DNA of 64,000 nucleotides from Streptomyces violaceusniger (GTDB taxonomy: Bacteria > Actinomycetota > Actinomycetes > Streptomycetales > Streptomycetaceae). Under the pieces are notes generated by a model. That model did no database searches and was not told the DNA's origin. It worked only from the letters and a program-made list of their open reading frames with translations. The translations under genes and the position numbers were made by a program. The number at the start of each line of letters is the position of its first letter. Position 1 is the stretch's first letter. Location of the stretch: positions 1,612,001 through 1,676,000 of the forward strand of contig BJHW01000002.1 in NCBI GenBank assembly GCA_005405945.1. The letters run 5' to 3'. Shown piece by piece: positions 27,794 to 37,039 of this stretch.

Positions 27794-28562
27794 TCAGGGC
27801 ACCAAGGCGCGCAGCAGATCCAGCGACAGCGCATCGAGGAGCTGTTGTTGGCAGGTGTTGAGGAAGAAGTGCCCACCGGGCAGCATGCGCAGTTGGAAGC
27901 GGCCCGTCGTCAACTCGCCCCACGCTTGCAGATCCGTGCTCGGGCAGTCGGCGTCCTCGGTACCACCGAATGCGGAAACCAGGCAGTCCAGTTGTGGTCC
28001 CGGCCGGTAGCGGTAGGTCTCCAGGGCCGTCGTGTCGGCGCGTAGCGCGGGCAGATAGATCGCGCGCATTTCGGGGGAGTCGCGGATCATCGGTGGGATC
28101 GCTTGGAATCGGCGGTCCAGTACGTCGATGAAGTCGTTGTCGGGCAAGGTGTGCATGGGCGGATGCCGCATTGGCGTCTGTGGCGCGGGGCGGGCCGCCA
28201 CCCCCAGGTGGGCGGCCCGCAGTCCGTATCGGTCGCGCAGCTCCCGTACCAGCTCGAACGCGACCCACGCCCCCAGGCTGTAGCCGAACACCGCGAACGG
28301 CGAGCGCAGTTCGGGCGCGATGGCCGCGGCGGTCTGCTGGACGATCTCATCCACGTTGTCCAAGGGCGGCTCGCGTAGTCGCGCTTCCCTGCCCGGCAGC
28401 CGCAGCAGCCATGGCTCCACCGCGCCCCCAGAGCGCGGGGCCACGCGTGGTATGCGGCGGGGCCGCCGCCCGCGTAGGGCACGCAGATCAGGCGCAGCAC
28501 CGCTGTGGGGCGCGGATCCGGGCGCAGGATCCACTGCTCGAAGGGGAGGCGACTGTCGTCAT
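27794..28562 (-). CDS. Type II thioesterase (two frame breaks)
   Basis: An alpha/beta-hydrolase that clears misloaded acyl groups from PKS carrier proteins. N-terminal LICVPYAGGGPAAYHAWP, nucleophile Ser in FGYSLGAWVAFEL, catalytic His in MLPGGHFFLN. About 256 residues after adding one base near 28428 (ALGA/AVEPWLLRLPGREARL) and one near 28543 (VASP/FEQWILRPDPRP). The ATG at 28562 overlaps the P450 stop (ATGA), so the two are co-translated. Its presence supports assigning this divergent group to the PKS cluster. Confidence 0.85.
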
Positions 28563-29740
28563 GTGCGCCGTACGTCGAAGGTGAGGCGCTTCAGGTTGCA
28601 GAGAGCGTACGTGGGGTACCACTCGAGCCCGGTGAGGGTGAACTCGGCATAGCGATCCAGGATCGTGTTGAGCGCGATCCCCGCCTCGAGACGGGCCAGG
28701 TGGGCGCCGAGGCAGTAGTGGATGCCTGTGGTGAAGGCGAGTTGAGGGTTGGGGTCGCGCCGGATATCGAATTTATCGGGATTCGGGTACTTGCGCTCGT
28801 CGCGGTTGGCGGAGATCAGCGAGCACAGCACCATCTTGTTGGCCGGGATGACCGTACCGCCCAGTTCGACGTCCCGATTGGTGACCCGGCCGCCTTCGGG
28901 CACCGGGGTGCGGTAGCGGAGCACCTCCTCGATGGCGTCGGGCACCAGGTCGCGGTTGGCACGCACCTCGGCCAGTTGGTCGGGGTGCTCGCTCAGCGTC
29001 AGCATCATGTTGCCGAGCAGTGACATGGTCGTCAGGTGGCCGGCGAGCAACAGCAGGACGGTGAAGTTGACGACCTCTTCCTCATCCAGTGAGCGGTCCT
29101 GGACGGTGGCGGTGGCCAGCTTGCTGATCACGTCGTCCTGCGGATTGGCGCGTCGTTCGGCGCTGAGCTCCTTGATGTACGCCTGCAACTCCTCCATGGC
29201 CTTCTGGACCTGGACAACGAAGTCGCCGTTGGTGGGATTCTCACAGGTCAGCGCCAGCTGCGCGTCCGCGGTGCGCTGTAGCACCCCGCGGTCCTCGCGG
29301 GGCACGCCGATCAGCGTCGAGATGACGTTCAGGGGCAGCTGGTACGAGAGGTCCCGAGCGATGTCTATCTCATCGCGGTCCTCGACGGCGTCCAGCAGTT
29401 CCTTGACCAACTCTTCGATCTTCGGGGTCAGCTGCGCGAGTGTACGAGGGGTGAAGCCCTGGGCGACGACGCCGCGCAGCTGCTTGTGCTCCGGCGGGTC
29501 CATCGTGGACAAGTTGCCGCGGGTGAAGCCGTGCTCGGGGATGACCCGGCACATGTCGTTGGAGAAAACCTCCCAGTCGGAGAGCACGCGGTGGACGTCC
29601 TCATATCGGTAGATCTTCCAGGACTGAGATGGTTCATCGAACATGACCGGCGTGTTGTCGCGAGCGTTGCGCATCCACGTGTACAGCGCGGGACCGCCGT
29701 CGGCGAAGAACGGCGGTGCGGCCACGGACTGGTCAGCCAT
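28559..29740 (-). CDS. Cytochrome P450 of the polyketide cluster
   Basis: 393 residues with FTRGNLSTMDPPEHKQLRG, ExxR Glu272-Arg275 in EEVLRYR, and heme Cys343 in TTGIHYCLGAHLARLEAG. The I-helix reads LAGHLTTMS (233-240 region) instead of AGxE/DT: the usual acidic residue is Leu. Similar AGHxTT helices occur in some CYP107-like enzymes of polyketide clusters. GAGGAGG lies about 10 bases before the ATG at 29740. It overlaps the thioesterase and follows the GbsR-like regulator, so it is a likely tailoring enzyme. No dedicated ferredoxin is nearby. Confidence 0.9.
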   Translation of the reverse strand: MADQSVAAPPFFADGGPALYTWMRNARDNTPVMFDEPSQSWKIYRYEDVHRVLSDWEVFSNDMCRVIPEHGFTRGNLSTMDPPEHKQLRGVVAQGFTPRTLAQLTPKIEELVKELLDAVEDRDEIDIARDLSYQLPLNVISTLIGVPREDRGVLQRTADAQLALTCENPTNGDFVVQVQKAMEELQAYIKELSAERRANPQDDVISKLATATVQDRSLDEEEVVNFTVLLLLAGHLTTMSLLGNMMLTLSEHPDQLAEVRANRDLVPDAIEEVLRYRTPVPEGGRVTNRDVELGGTVIPANKMVLCSLISANRDERKYPNPDKFDIRRDPNPQLAFTTGIHYCLGAHLARLEAGIALNTILDRYAEFTLTGLEWYPTYALCNLKRLTFDVRRT

Positions 29741-29868
29741 ATGTTCCCTACCTCCTCTACTCCGCAGCGGGCACGGTGCTCGTCGCACCCACGCGGCTCG
29801 TCGCGGACCAGTCTTCGCTTGCCCGCCGACGAGGCGCCCCCGGGAGTACCCCAGCACCACCCCCGGAA

Positions 29869-30341
29869 TTAGGGGTTCTCGGCGTCGTACTGCTCGCGCC
29901 ATTTCTCGATGAGTGGGGTGAACTCCCGCTGCATGAAGGCGTAGAAGTCGTGCATCGCATGGAGCCGACGCCCGGCGGGACTCTTCGTGCCCGCCAATCG
30001 CAGCCCTTCCGACGCGGCCTGTTCCATGATGTCGATCACCGCGTTCTGGTTGCCCATCATCGTGGCCCAGGCGTGTTTGCGGAACCGATAGTGGTCGCGA
30101 CGGCTGCCCGGTGCGGGCACCCGCTCGATGATGCCGATCTGGATGAGCTGCTTGACTGCCCCGGAGACGGCGCCCGAGCTGATCTGGAGACGTTCGCAGA
30201 GGGTGCCTGCGGTCATCGTCTCCTCCTGGCTGTACAGCAGGGCGGTCATCACTCGGGCCGTAGTGCGCTGCATACCCCCTCGGCGAGCAGGAGAGCCAAC
30301 CGCTCGGCAGCGTCGAGGAGTTCCGTGTCGTTCTGTTCCAT
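29869..30341 (-). CDS. MarR/GbsR-like winged-helix regulator (frame break near 30283)
   Basis: About 157 residues. Start MEQNDTELLDAAERLALLLA with AGGAG upstream; one G missing near 30283 before MQRTTARVMTALL. Winged helix: TLCERLQISSGAVSGAVKQL, IGIIERVPAPGSRRDHYRF, then a C-terminal helical part (FMQREFTPLIEKWREQYD). It is divergent from the ABC exporter genes across a 137-bp region, the usual arrangement for a MarR repressor of an exporter. Sequence and domain order match the two tandem proteins at 40.5-41.6 kb. Confidence 0.85.
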
Positions 30342-30478
30342 CCAGGGGCTCCTAGGTGCTTCCTCGGCAAGGCGGCCCTGCCGGGACGTGGTGGTGTCTT
30401 AACGCCCTCTTAGCGTAACGACAACTCTTAGAGCTCGGAGACTTTACAGATCACTGAAAGTTCAGCATAGTCAGAGAT

Positions 30479-31420
30479 GTGGAGAACGTGATCGAGCTCG
30501 GCGAGCTCACCAAGACGTACGGCACCCGCCGTGGCCTGACTGGACTGACACTGGAGGTGAGGAAAGGAGAGATCTTCGGCTTCCTGGGACCAAACGGCGC
30601 GGGGAAGACCACGACGATCCGGCTGCTCCTGGATCTGATCCGGCCCACCTCGGGCTCCCGGGTGGTCCTGGGCCTCGACCCGCTGACCGATGGCATCAGG
30701 TTACGCGCCCGTGTGGGCTACTTGCCGGGTGACTTCGTGTGTGACGGGCGGCAGAGCGTCAGCGGCTATCTGCGCTTCCTCGCCGCGCTGCGCGGCGGGG
30801 TGCCGCAGGGGCGGATCGACGAACTCGCTGAGCGCCTCGGCCTCGACCAGAGCGCCAAGATCAAGAAGTTGTCCAAGGGCAACCGGCAGAAGGTCGGTCT
30901 GGTGCAGGCCCTTATGCACACCCCCGAACTGCTGATCCTCGACGAGCCCACTTCCGGGCTCGACCCGCTCGTGCAGCAGACCTTCCTGGAACTGATCGCC
31001 GAGGCCGCTGAGCGCGGACAGACGGTCTTCATGTCCAGCCACATCATGAGCGAGGTCGAGGCCGTCGCCCACCGCGTGGGCATCATCCGTGACGGTTCCC
31101 TCGTCGCCCTCGACAGCGTCGCCAACCTGCGCTCCGTGTCCACGCGGGAGGTCGAGGTCACTTTCGCCTCTCCTGTGCCCGCTGACGCGTTCATCCGGGT
31201 GCCCGGCGCCGACGGACTGCGCGTCGACACCGCCGGCACCACGCTCAGCGGGTCGTTCTCCGGTGATCCGGACGACCTGGTCAAGGCCCTCGCCGGGCAC
31301 ACCGTCACCGGCCTACAGGTCACCAAACCGGCTCTCGAAGACCTTTTCCATTCCTACTACGAAGGGGCGGAAGCCGCGCCCCGCCCCACGCCGCGCCCCG
31401 CTCCGGTCGGCGAAGCCTGA
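30479..31420 (+). CDS. ABC exporter ATPase (DrrA-like)
   Basis: 313 residues from a GTG start. Walker A FGFLGPNGAGKTTTIR, signature LSKGNRQKVGLVQAL, Walker B LLILDEPTSGLD, H-loop VFMSSHIMSEVEAVAHR. The LSKGNRQK signature is that of drug-export ATPases. It contains a rare TTA codon at 30701-30703, so translation may depend on the bldA tRNA. It forms a two-gene operon with the permease and may confer self-resistance or export of the polyketide. Confidence 0.9.
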   Translation: MENVIELGELTKTYGTRRGLTGLTLEVRKGEIFGFLGPNGAGKTTTIRLLLDLIRPTSGSRVVLGLDPLTDGIRLRARVGYLPGDFVCDGRQSVSGYLRFLAALRGGVPQGRIDELAERLGLDQSAKIKKLSKGNRQKVGLVQALMHTPELLILDEPTSGLDPLVQQTFLELIAEAAERGQTVFMSSHIMSEVEAVAHRVGIIRDGSLVALDSVANLRSVSTREVEVTFASPVPADAFIRVPGADGLRVDTAGTTLSGSFSGDPDDLVKALAGHTVTGLQVTKPALEDLFHSYYEGAEAAPRPTPRPAPVGEA

Positions 31421-31475
31421 GCCACTGAGTACTCGACAGCGGCCTCGTACACCGGATCGGAAAGGATCCTCGACC

Positions 31476-32243
31476 ATGAGTTCCCCCCTCTACACCAAGT
31501 TCCTCGCCGACAGCAGGCGCGGGCTGATCGCGTGGGCCGTCGGCTGCGCCGTCGTCGGGATGGGATACGCCAGTACGTACCCGGAGCAGAAGAACAACAC
31601 CGACAGCATGCCGGCGGCGTTCCGCGAGTCCCTCCATGTCGACGCGACGGCGGCGGGCTATCTGCAGGCCACGGTCTTCGGCCTCATTTTGCCGCTGCTG
31701 GCCATGATTTACGGAATCACCGCAGGTCTGCGGGCAACCGCGAGCGACGAGGAGTCGGGCCAGATGGACCTGCTGCTCGCGCACCCCGCCACCCGCACCA
31801 AGCTCGTGGTGCAGCGCTTCGCCGGTGCGGTGACGGGTGCCCTGGTGATCTGCACCGTTGTCTGGCTCGCCCTGCTCGCGATCCGCGACGGCGCCGAGCT
31901 CAACAGCGTGACCCCCGTGGAGCTCCTCGCGCAGTGTGTGAACCTGCTTCTGCTGTGCGTGACCTTCGCGGCACTCGCCTTCGGCGCCGGCACGGCCTTC
32001 GGCAGCAAGGTCGCCGTGCTCGCGAGCAGCATCGTCGTCGGCGTCATCGCCTACATGGGGAACTCCCTGTACACGCAGGTCGGCGACGGTATCAAGTACG
32101 TCTCACCGATGTACTACTACATCGGTGGTGAGCCTCTCCGGAACGGCTTCCAGTGGGGTGATATCGCCGTTTTGGTCATCCTCTCCGCGGTCTTCCTCGC
32201 CGTCGGCACGGTCCGCTTCAACCGACGCGATGTGAACTGCTGA
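31476..32243 (+). CDS. ABC exporter permease
   Basis: 255 residues with about six membrane segments, beginning LYTKFLADSRRGLIAWAVGC, then ATVFGLILPLLAMIYG, and LVIRTVV-like helices (LVICTVVWLALLAI, LLLLCVTFAALAFG). The segment ATASDEESGQMDLLLAHPAT is typical of ABC-2-type permeases with DrrA-like ATPases. AAAGGA precedes the ATG. It is followed by a strong hairpin, so the operon ends here. Confidence 0.87.
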   Translation: MSSPLYTKFLADSRRGLIAWAVGCAVVGMGYASTYPEQKNNTDSMPAAFRESLHVDATAAGYLQATVFGLILPLLAMIYGITAGLRATASDEESGQMDLLLAHPATRTKLVVQRFAGAVTGALVICTVVWLALLAIRDGAELNSVTPVELLAQCVNLLLLCVTFAALAFGAGTAFGSKVAVLASSIVVGVIAYMGNSLYTQVGDGIKYVSPMYYYIGGEPLRNGFQWGDIAVLVILSAVFLAVGTVRFNRRDVNC

Positions 32244-32276
32244 GCCTCACGCGGATGGGATCCCATGAGGACTCCC

Positions 32277-32314
32277 GTGCTGTCTGGTTGCCCCCAGGGG
32301 CAACCAGACAGCAC
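32277..32314. terminator. 18-bp perfect hairpin, bidirectional terminator
   Basis: GTGCTGTCTGGTTGCCCC at 32277-32294 is exactly complementary to 32297-32314, with two unpaired bases between. It lies between the convergent exporter permease and ArsR-type regulator genes. No T-run, but the stem is exceptionally stable. Confidence 0.85.
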
Positions 32315-32380
32315 AGGTGGTGGCCGTCATCGCGAGACCGGATGCCGGTCACGGCGCATCACCACAAGCTGATGGGACTT

Positions 32381-33381
32381 TTAGTCGCCGACGCCATGGA
32401 TCAGGAGATCGGCCTGGGAAGATCGCCGGTAGTACACCGATCGGCCGCGGCGTTGGCGGTGGACCAGGCCTGCGGTGTGCAGCCGCGTCAGGTGGTACGA
32501 GATCGAACCCGCCGTGAGCTCGTGAATCTCCGCCAATTCGGCGGTGGTGCGGGCCAATCCCAGGGACTTGAGGAGCGCGAGCCTGGTGCGACCCAATACT
32601 TGGCCGAGCGGTCGGTCGGCGGTCGCTGGTGCAGATTCCACCCGTCCCGCCGGGTAAGCCAGTGCGGTGTCGCGTTGCTTGTGCACGTCAGTGAAGAGAC
32701 CCGGGCGGTGCGCGTGGACCGAGGGCAGGAGGATCAGAGATCTGGACCAGAAGATCCGGCCGTCGCAGGGTGTGTCGATCGTCAGACCGCCCTCGCTCCA
32801 GCTCAGAGAGGGATGCATGTCGAGGAAGACCGCCGCCCAGCCGTGCCGTACAACGGTGTCGGCCTGGCGCGTCACCTCCGCTTCCAGTTGACTCCTTATT
32901 GCCGACCATTGGTGTGCCATTAACTGGTCCCAGAAGCAGGCGAGTTCATCAGCCATGCGCTGGGCGAGGCTCTGAGGGTCTTGCTGGGATAGTCTCCCAG
33001 CCCCTTGTACTCTTAATAGCACTTTGTCGCTGACGGCGCGCCGGGGGCGAACTCGCCTGTGTCTGCAAAAAAGGCGGACATTTCGTCTGTGACTTGACTG
33101 GCAGGCGTGGTGGCGATCGCATGTAACTGGTCCTGCACGTCGGGCTCATACCCGGAGGGTAGCGGTGCGATGAAGCTGGGTAGGTAGGAGGAGCGGCTGC
33201 GGCACAGCGCCGCCAGGTACTCAAGGCGATGCTCCTTGAAGACGAGCCAGATTGTGGAACTCAGTCGACTGCGTAGCGGCCGTCGGGCCGCGGCCAGAAG
33301 CACCATTGATGTCTCTGCCATGGGCGATAGGGCGAATCGGATCCTTGTGACTTGCTCTCCAGACAAGTCGATGTGCAGCAT
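32381..33381 (-). CDS. ArsR-type winged-helix regulator with DUF5937-like N-terminus (frame break near 33013)
   Basis: About 333 residues. N-terminal part MLHIDLSGEQVTRIRFAL, MVLLAAARRPLRSRL; C-terminal winged helix LARTTAELAEIHELTAGSIS, YHLTRLHTAGLVHRQRRGRS. Streptomyces have many ArsR-like regulators with this layout. One base is missing near 33013 (SATK/VLLRVQGAG). Two TTA codons are visible (in VLLRV and DQLMA), rare in this genome type and a sign of bldA control. The start at 33381 is chosen over 33405 because of GGGGG upstream. Its target is unknown; it lies beside the PKS regulator region. Confidence 0.75.
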
Positions 33382-34187
33382 GCGGCCCCCGTGGTTACGA
33401 AGCATGCCCCATGACGAGGCGTTTCCTGATTCTTGCCGCGCTAAGCCCTGTTGAGCTTAGCTTCCGGCACGCAAGCAGTCACCATTGAGTGTCGGTCTAC
33501 GGGGCGGGTGTGGCCTTTCTCCTTCAGTCCGTAATCGGCAACATCGCTCGCACTGGGTCGAACGGGCACCCTGCCAGCCAAGTTGCCGTGTCTGCCACCT
33601 CACTAGACGAGCTTGATGCCTTGTTGATGTCCTCTTGTTCAGGGTAGCTGGAACTTCGGCTGCCCGGGCAGCCGAAGCCTCGAGAGTGTTGCTCCCGGAA
33701 GCGGGATCGGGTGTTAAAGGTGTGGGAAAGTGATGTGGTGGCCGTAATGATCGGGTGGCAATAAATGGAATCTGCGCTTCCTTAACGCGGTGAAGGTGTC
33801 GAGGGCAAGCGGAATGCGATATTCCTTACATCTCTATCCATGCTCGCGTGTCGGCCGTACATGGCGATGGTTGCCCCTGTCAAGGGTTGCCGGATGGCCA
33901 GGATTTGAGTGCGTTCAAATCTGTTGCCGATTGTTGAGGAAGTGCGGTTCGATGTTTAGTGTTCTCCTTGGTTGGCGAGCGCTGGCCCCCTCAGGGGTGT
34001 TGCCGCTGAATATCGGGTGCTGATAGGGGTTTCTTTATAGATCTTCTGTAGGCTCGGGAAGTGTTTCACTTCTGGGCCTGAGTCCTGTCGTTCCGGCGTT
34101 CTTTGTGCGCTCCAATGCTGCCTTCTCCATTATTGGGCCGGTCCCGTGGACCCGGCCCGCATTCACGTGCTTAAGGGGGATGAGTCC
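33382..34187. other. Long AT-richer intergenic region upstream of the PKS operon, with a 24-nt palindrome
   Basis: About 800 bp without a supported gene, with noticeably more A and T than the neighbours between 33700 and 34140. It holds a perfect palindrome CTTCGGCTGCCC-GGGCAGCCGAAG at 33654-33677, which could be a terminator or a regulator site. The promoter of the LAL regulator must lie in the right part; no convincing -35/-10 pair stands out. Confidence 0.6.
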
Positions 34188-37039
34188 GTGCGACAAGAGG
34201 TTCGGTTGCTGGAACGGGACCGCGAATTAGGCTTGGTGCACACCGCGCTGCGCCGGGTACTTGGCGGCGAGGGCGGGGTTCTGATGTTCGAGGGGGCGCG
34301 TGGCTTCGGCAAGACCAGCCTGCTCCGCTTCCTGCGCGGTGAGGCGGCGGCCCAGGGCTTCAGGGTGTTGCACGCGCGGGGCAGCGAGCCAGAGCGTCAA
34401 TTCCCCTGGGCGGTGGTGCGGCAGCTCTTCGAGCGTTCCTTGGCAGCCGATGTTGCCGAGGCCGGTGATGGAACGCCGCTCTCAGGCCCCGCGACACTGA
34501 TCAACACGCTGTTCGACTATGAGCAGGCGCGCTCTTCCAGTGGTCTCGCGTCGGGCGGCGAGGAGCTCTACTCCTTCGTACACGGCCTCTACTGGCTGTG
34601 CTGCAATCTCTCGGAGCAGCAGCCGTTGTTACTTGTCATCGACGACGTGCAGTGGGCCGATTCCTCCTCTCTGCACTTCCTCAGCTATCTGATCAACAGG
34701 CTGGAGGGCGAATCCATTCTGGTCGCTCTGGCCCATACGCCGGCTCAGCCTCAGGCCGATGCCAGCCAGGACCTGGTGATCTCCGCTTGCTCCACCCCCC
34801 TTACCACCGTGGCGCGACTCGCCCCGCTGAGTGCGGACGCGGCACGGGAGATAGTCAGCACGGGGCTGGGCGCCCCGCCACACGACGCCGTGCTCCGCGT
34901 CTGCATGGCGATCACGGAAGGCAACCCGTTGCACCTGACCGAGCTGGTCAAGGAGATGGCGGCCCGCGAGGTGAGACCGGCGGAGTCGGCCGTGCCGCGC
35001 ATCCGGCTGCTCACCCCCACCCTGCTCGCCTGGGACATACGCCGCCACATCAGCCAGTTGCCCAAGGAAGCCGTTGCCCTCGCCGGAGCGGTAGCCGTCC
35101 TGGACCCCGACGCGGACCCCCGGCACTGCGCACTCGTGGCCGGTCTCAAGGAGCGCGAGGCGGCCGAGGCGGCCCGGCTCTTGCGGGACGCACAGATCCT
35201 GCGTGCTGGAGTGCCGTACGCCTTTCTGAGTCCTATCGCGCGCCACGTCGTCTACGCCGACATGGCCGCTCAGGAACGCAACCTGGCGCATCGCCGAGCC
35301 GCGATGTCCCTGCATGGGGCCGAGGGCGACGCCGCAACGGTCGCGGACCATTTGTGCCGTACCGACCCCGGTACGCCCCCTGGGCGGTGGATGTGCTGTG
35401 CTCAGCGGCCCGTCTGGCGGTCGAGGCCGGCCACCCTTCCACGGCCGTGCGCTATCTGCGACGCGCTTTCGCCGAGTCGCCGCCGGAGCCCGTCGGTTCG
35501 CGCGTGTTGGCACAGTTGGGATCGGCGGAACTGCGGGTGCGGGACGCAGGTGCCGTCGAACACCTCGCCGAGGCCATGCGCCGTGCTGAGGATCCGGAGG
35601 TCGGTGACGCGGTGCGCCCCGAACTGGCGTTGGCGCTGGCCGCCAGCGGCCGCTATGGGGAAGCGGTGGACCTTGCCCGCGGAGGGTGTGGCACCAGCGG
35701 ACCCGACTCGGGACCTTCCTTGATCCACGCCCGGACGGTTGAGGCGGTCCTCTCACGCATGGCACGAGGCCGAGGAAACAGACGTCCGGTGGCTGTGCCG
35801 GCATCGGCGATACGAGCCCATGCGGCCGTCGAAGCGTGGAGCCGCGGACGGTCTGCCATCCACGTCGCTCGCCTCGCCGGCGCTGCTGTCGCGGGCGGCG
35901 TACAGCTGCCTGGCCGGGACGTGGAACTGCCACCTGCCTCTGTGGCCGCTTGGGTTCTCGCGCAATGCGACGATCTGCCGCTCGCCGAAAATGTTCTCAC
36001 CCGCGTCATCAGACGGGCGTCGACCGCTGGATACTCGCTCGCTGCGACCACCGCCGAGAGCCTGCGCGCCAGGCTCCTGCTCGACACGGGGCGGCTCGCC
36101 GACGCCGAGACAACGGCCCGCTTGCTGCTGCGGGACCACCATGACACCTCCCTGGCGCCGGTCTGCACACCGATCGCGGCGGCGACGCTGGTGCATTGCC
36201 TGATCGAGACCGGCCGCCTGGGGGAGGCCGAAGAGCTCGTCGCGTCCCTCGGATTCGATCGACGGCTGCCGGACGCGGCGCCGTTTGTACCGCTGCGCAT
36301 CGCCCGCGGACGCCTTCATATCCGCATGGACCGCTACGACGACGGCTTGGGAGAGCTCCTCGAGTGTCGCGAACTCGCTTTCAGTGAGAACTGGTTGTAT
36401 CCGTCCTCAACTTCCGAGTACTTCGCCGACGCGGTCCGGGCCCTTGCCATCACGCGCAGTGCGCGTGCTGCCCGCGTGCTTGCCTTCGAAGAGGTCGGCC
36501 GGTGCCGTGCCTTCGGCGCTGCCCGGCCGCTCGCTGCGGCGCTGCGGGCATTCGCGGGAGTGGTGAGCGGTACCAAGGGGATTGCTCACCTCGAGGAGGC
36601 GGACCGCCTACTGGACGGTATGCCCGACACACTGGAGCGTGCCCGCACGCTGGTCGAGCTCGGTTCGACGCTGCGTCGCGCGGGAAGCAGGACCGAGGCG
36701 CGTCAACGACTCACCGAAGGAATGGAATTGGCGCACCTCATCGGCGCCTCCGTCCTTGAGGGCACCGCTCGTTCGGAGCTCCGGCTCGCCGGGACACGCC
36801 TTGCCAAGGTGAGCGACGGGCCGAACGCAGCGTTGACACCAGCGGAGGAACGCGTCGCGCAGAAGGCGGCAGAGGGGCTGAGCAACAAGGAAATCGCCCA
36901 GACGCTGTTCGTCACGGTCAAGACCGTCGAATGGCATTTGGGTCAGGTATACGCGAAGCTCCGCATCGCCAAGCGTTCGGAGCTGCCGCAGGCCCTCGCG
37001 GTCGGCTGTGCCGGGGCGCCGGTGCGGCAGACCTCGTGA
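34188..37039 (+). CDS. LuxR-family LAL regulator, cluster-situated (frame break near 35365)
   Basis: About 950 residues. N-terminal AAA domain with Walker A GARGFGKT (36-43) and Walker B LLLVIDDVQWAD; a long TPR-like middle; C-terminal LuxR HTH: LTPAEERVAQKAAEGLSNKE, IAQTLFVTVKTVEWHLGQVY, AKLRIAKRSEL. GTG at 34188 is preferred because of GGGGATGAG just upstream; a GTG at 34146 is in frame. One C missing near 35365 (CRTDP/RYAPWAVDVL). Two TTA codons, at 34227-34229 (codon 14) and 34629-34631, point to bldA dependence. LAL proteins are pathway activators; this one heads the 30-kb plus-strand PKS series and its stop overlaps the next start (GTGA). Confidence 0.88.
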
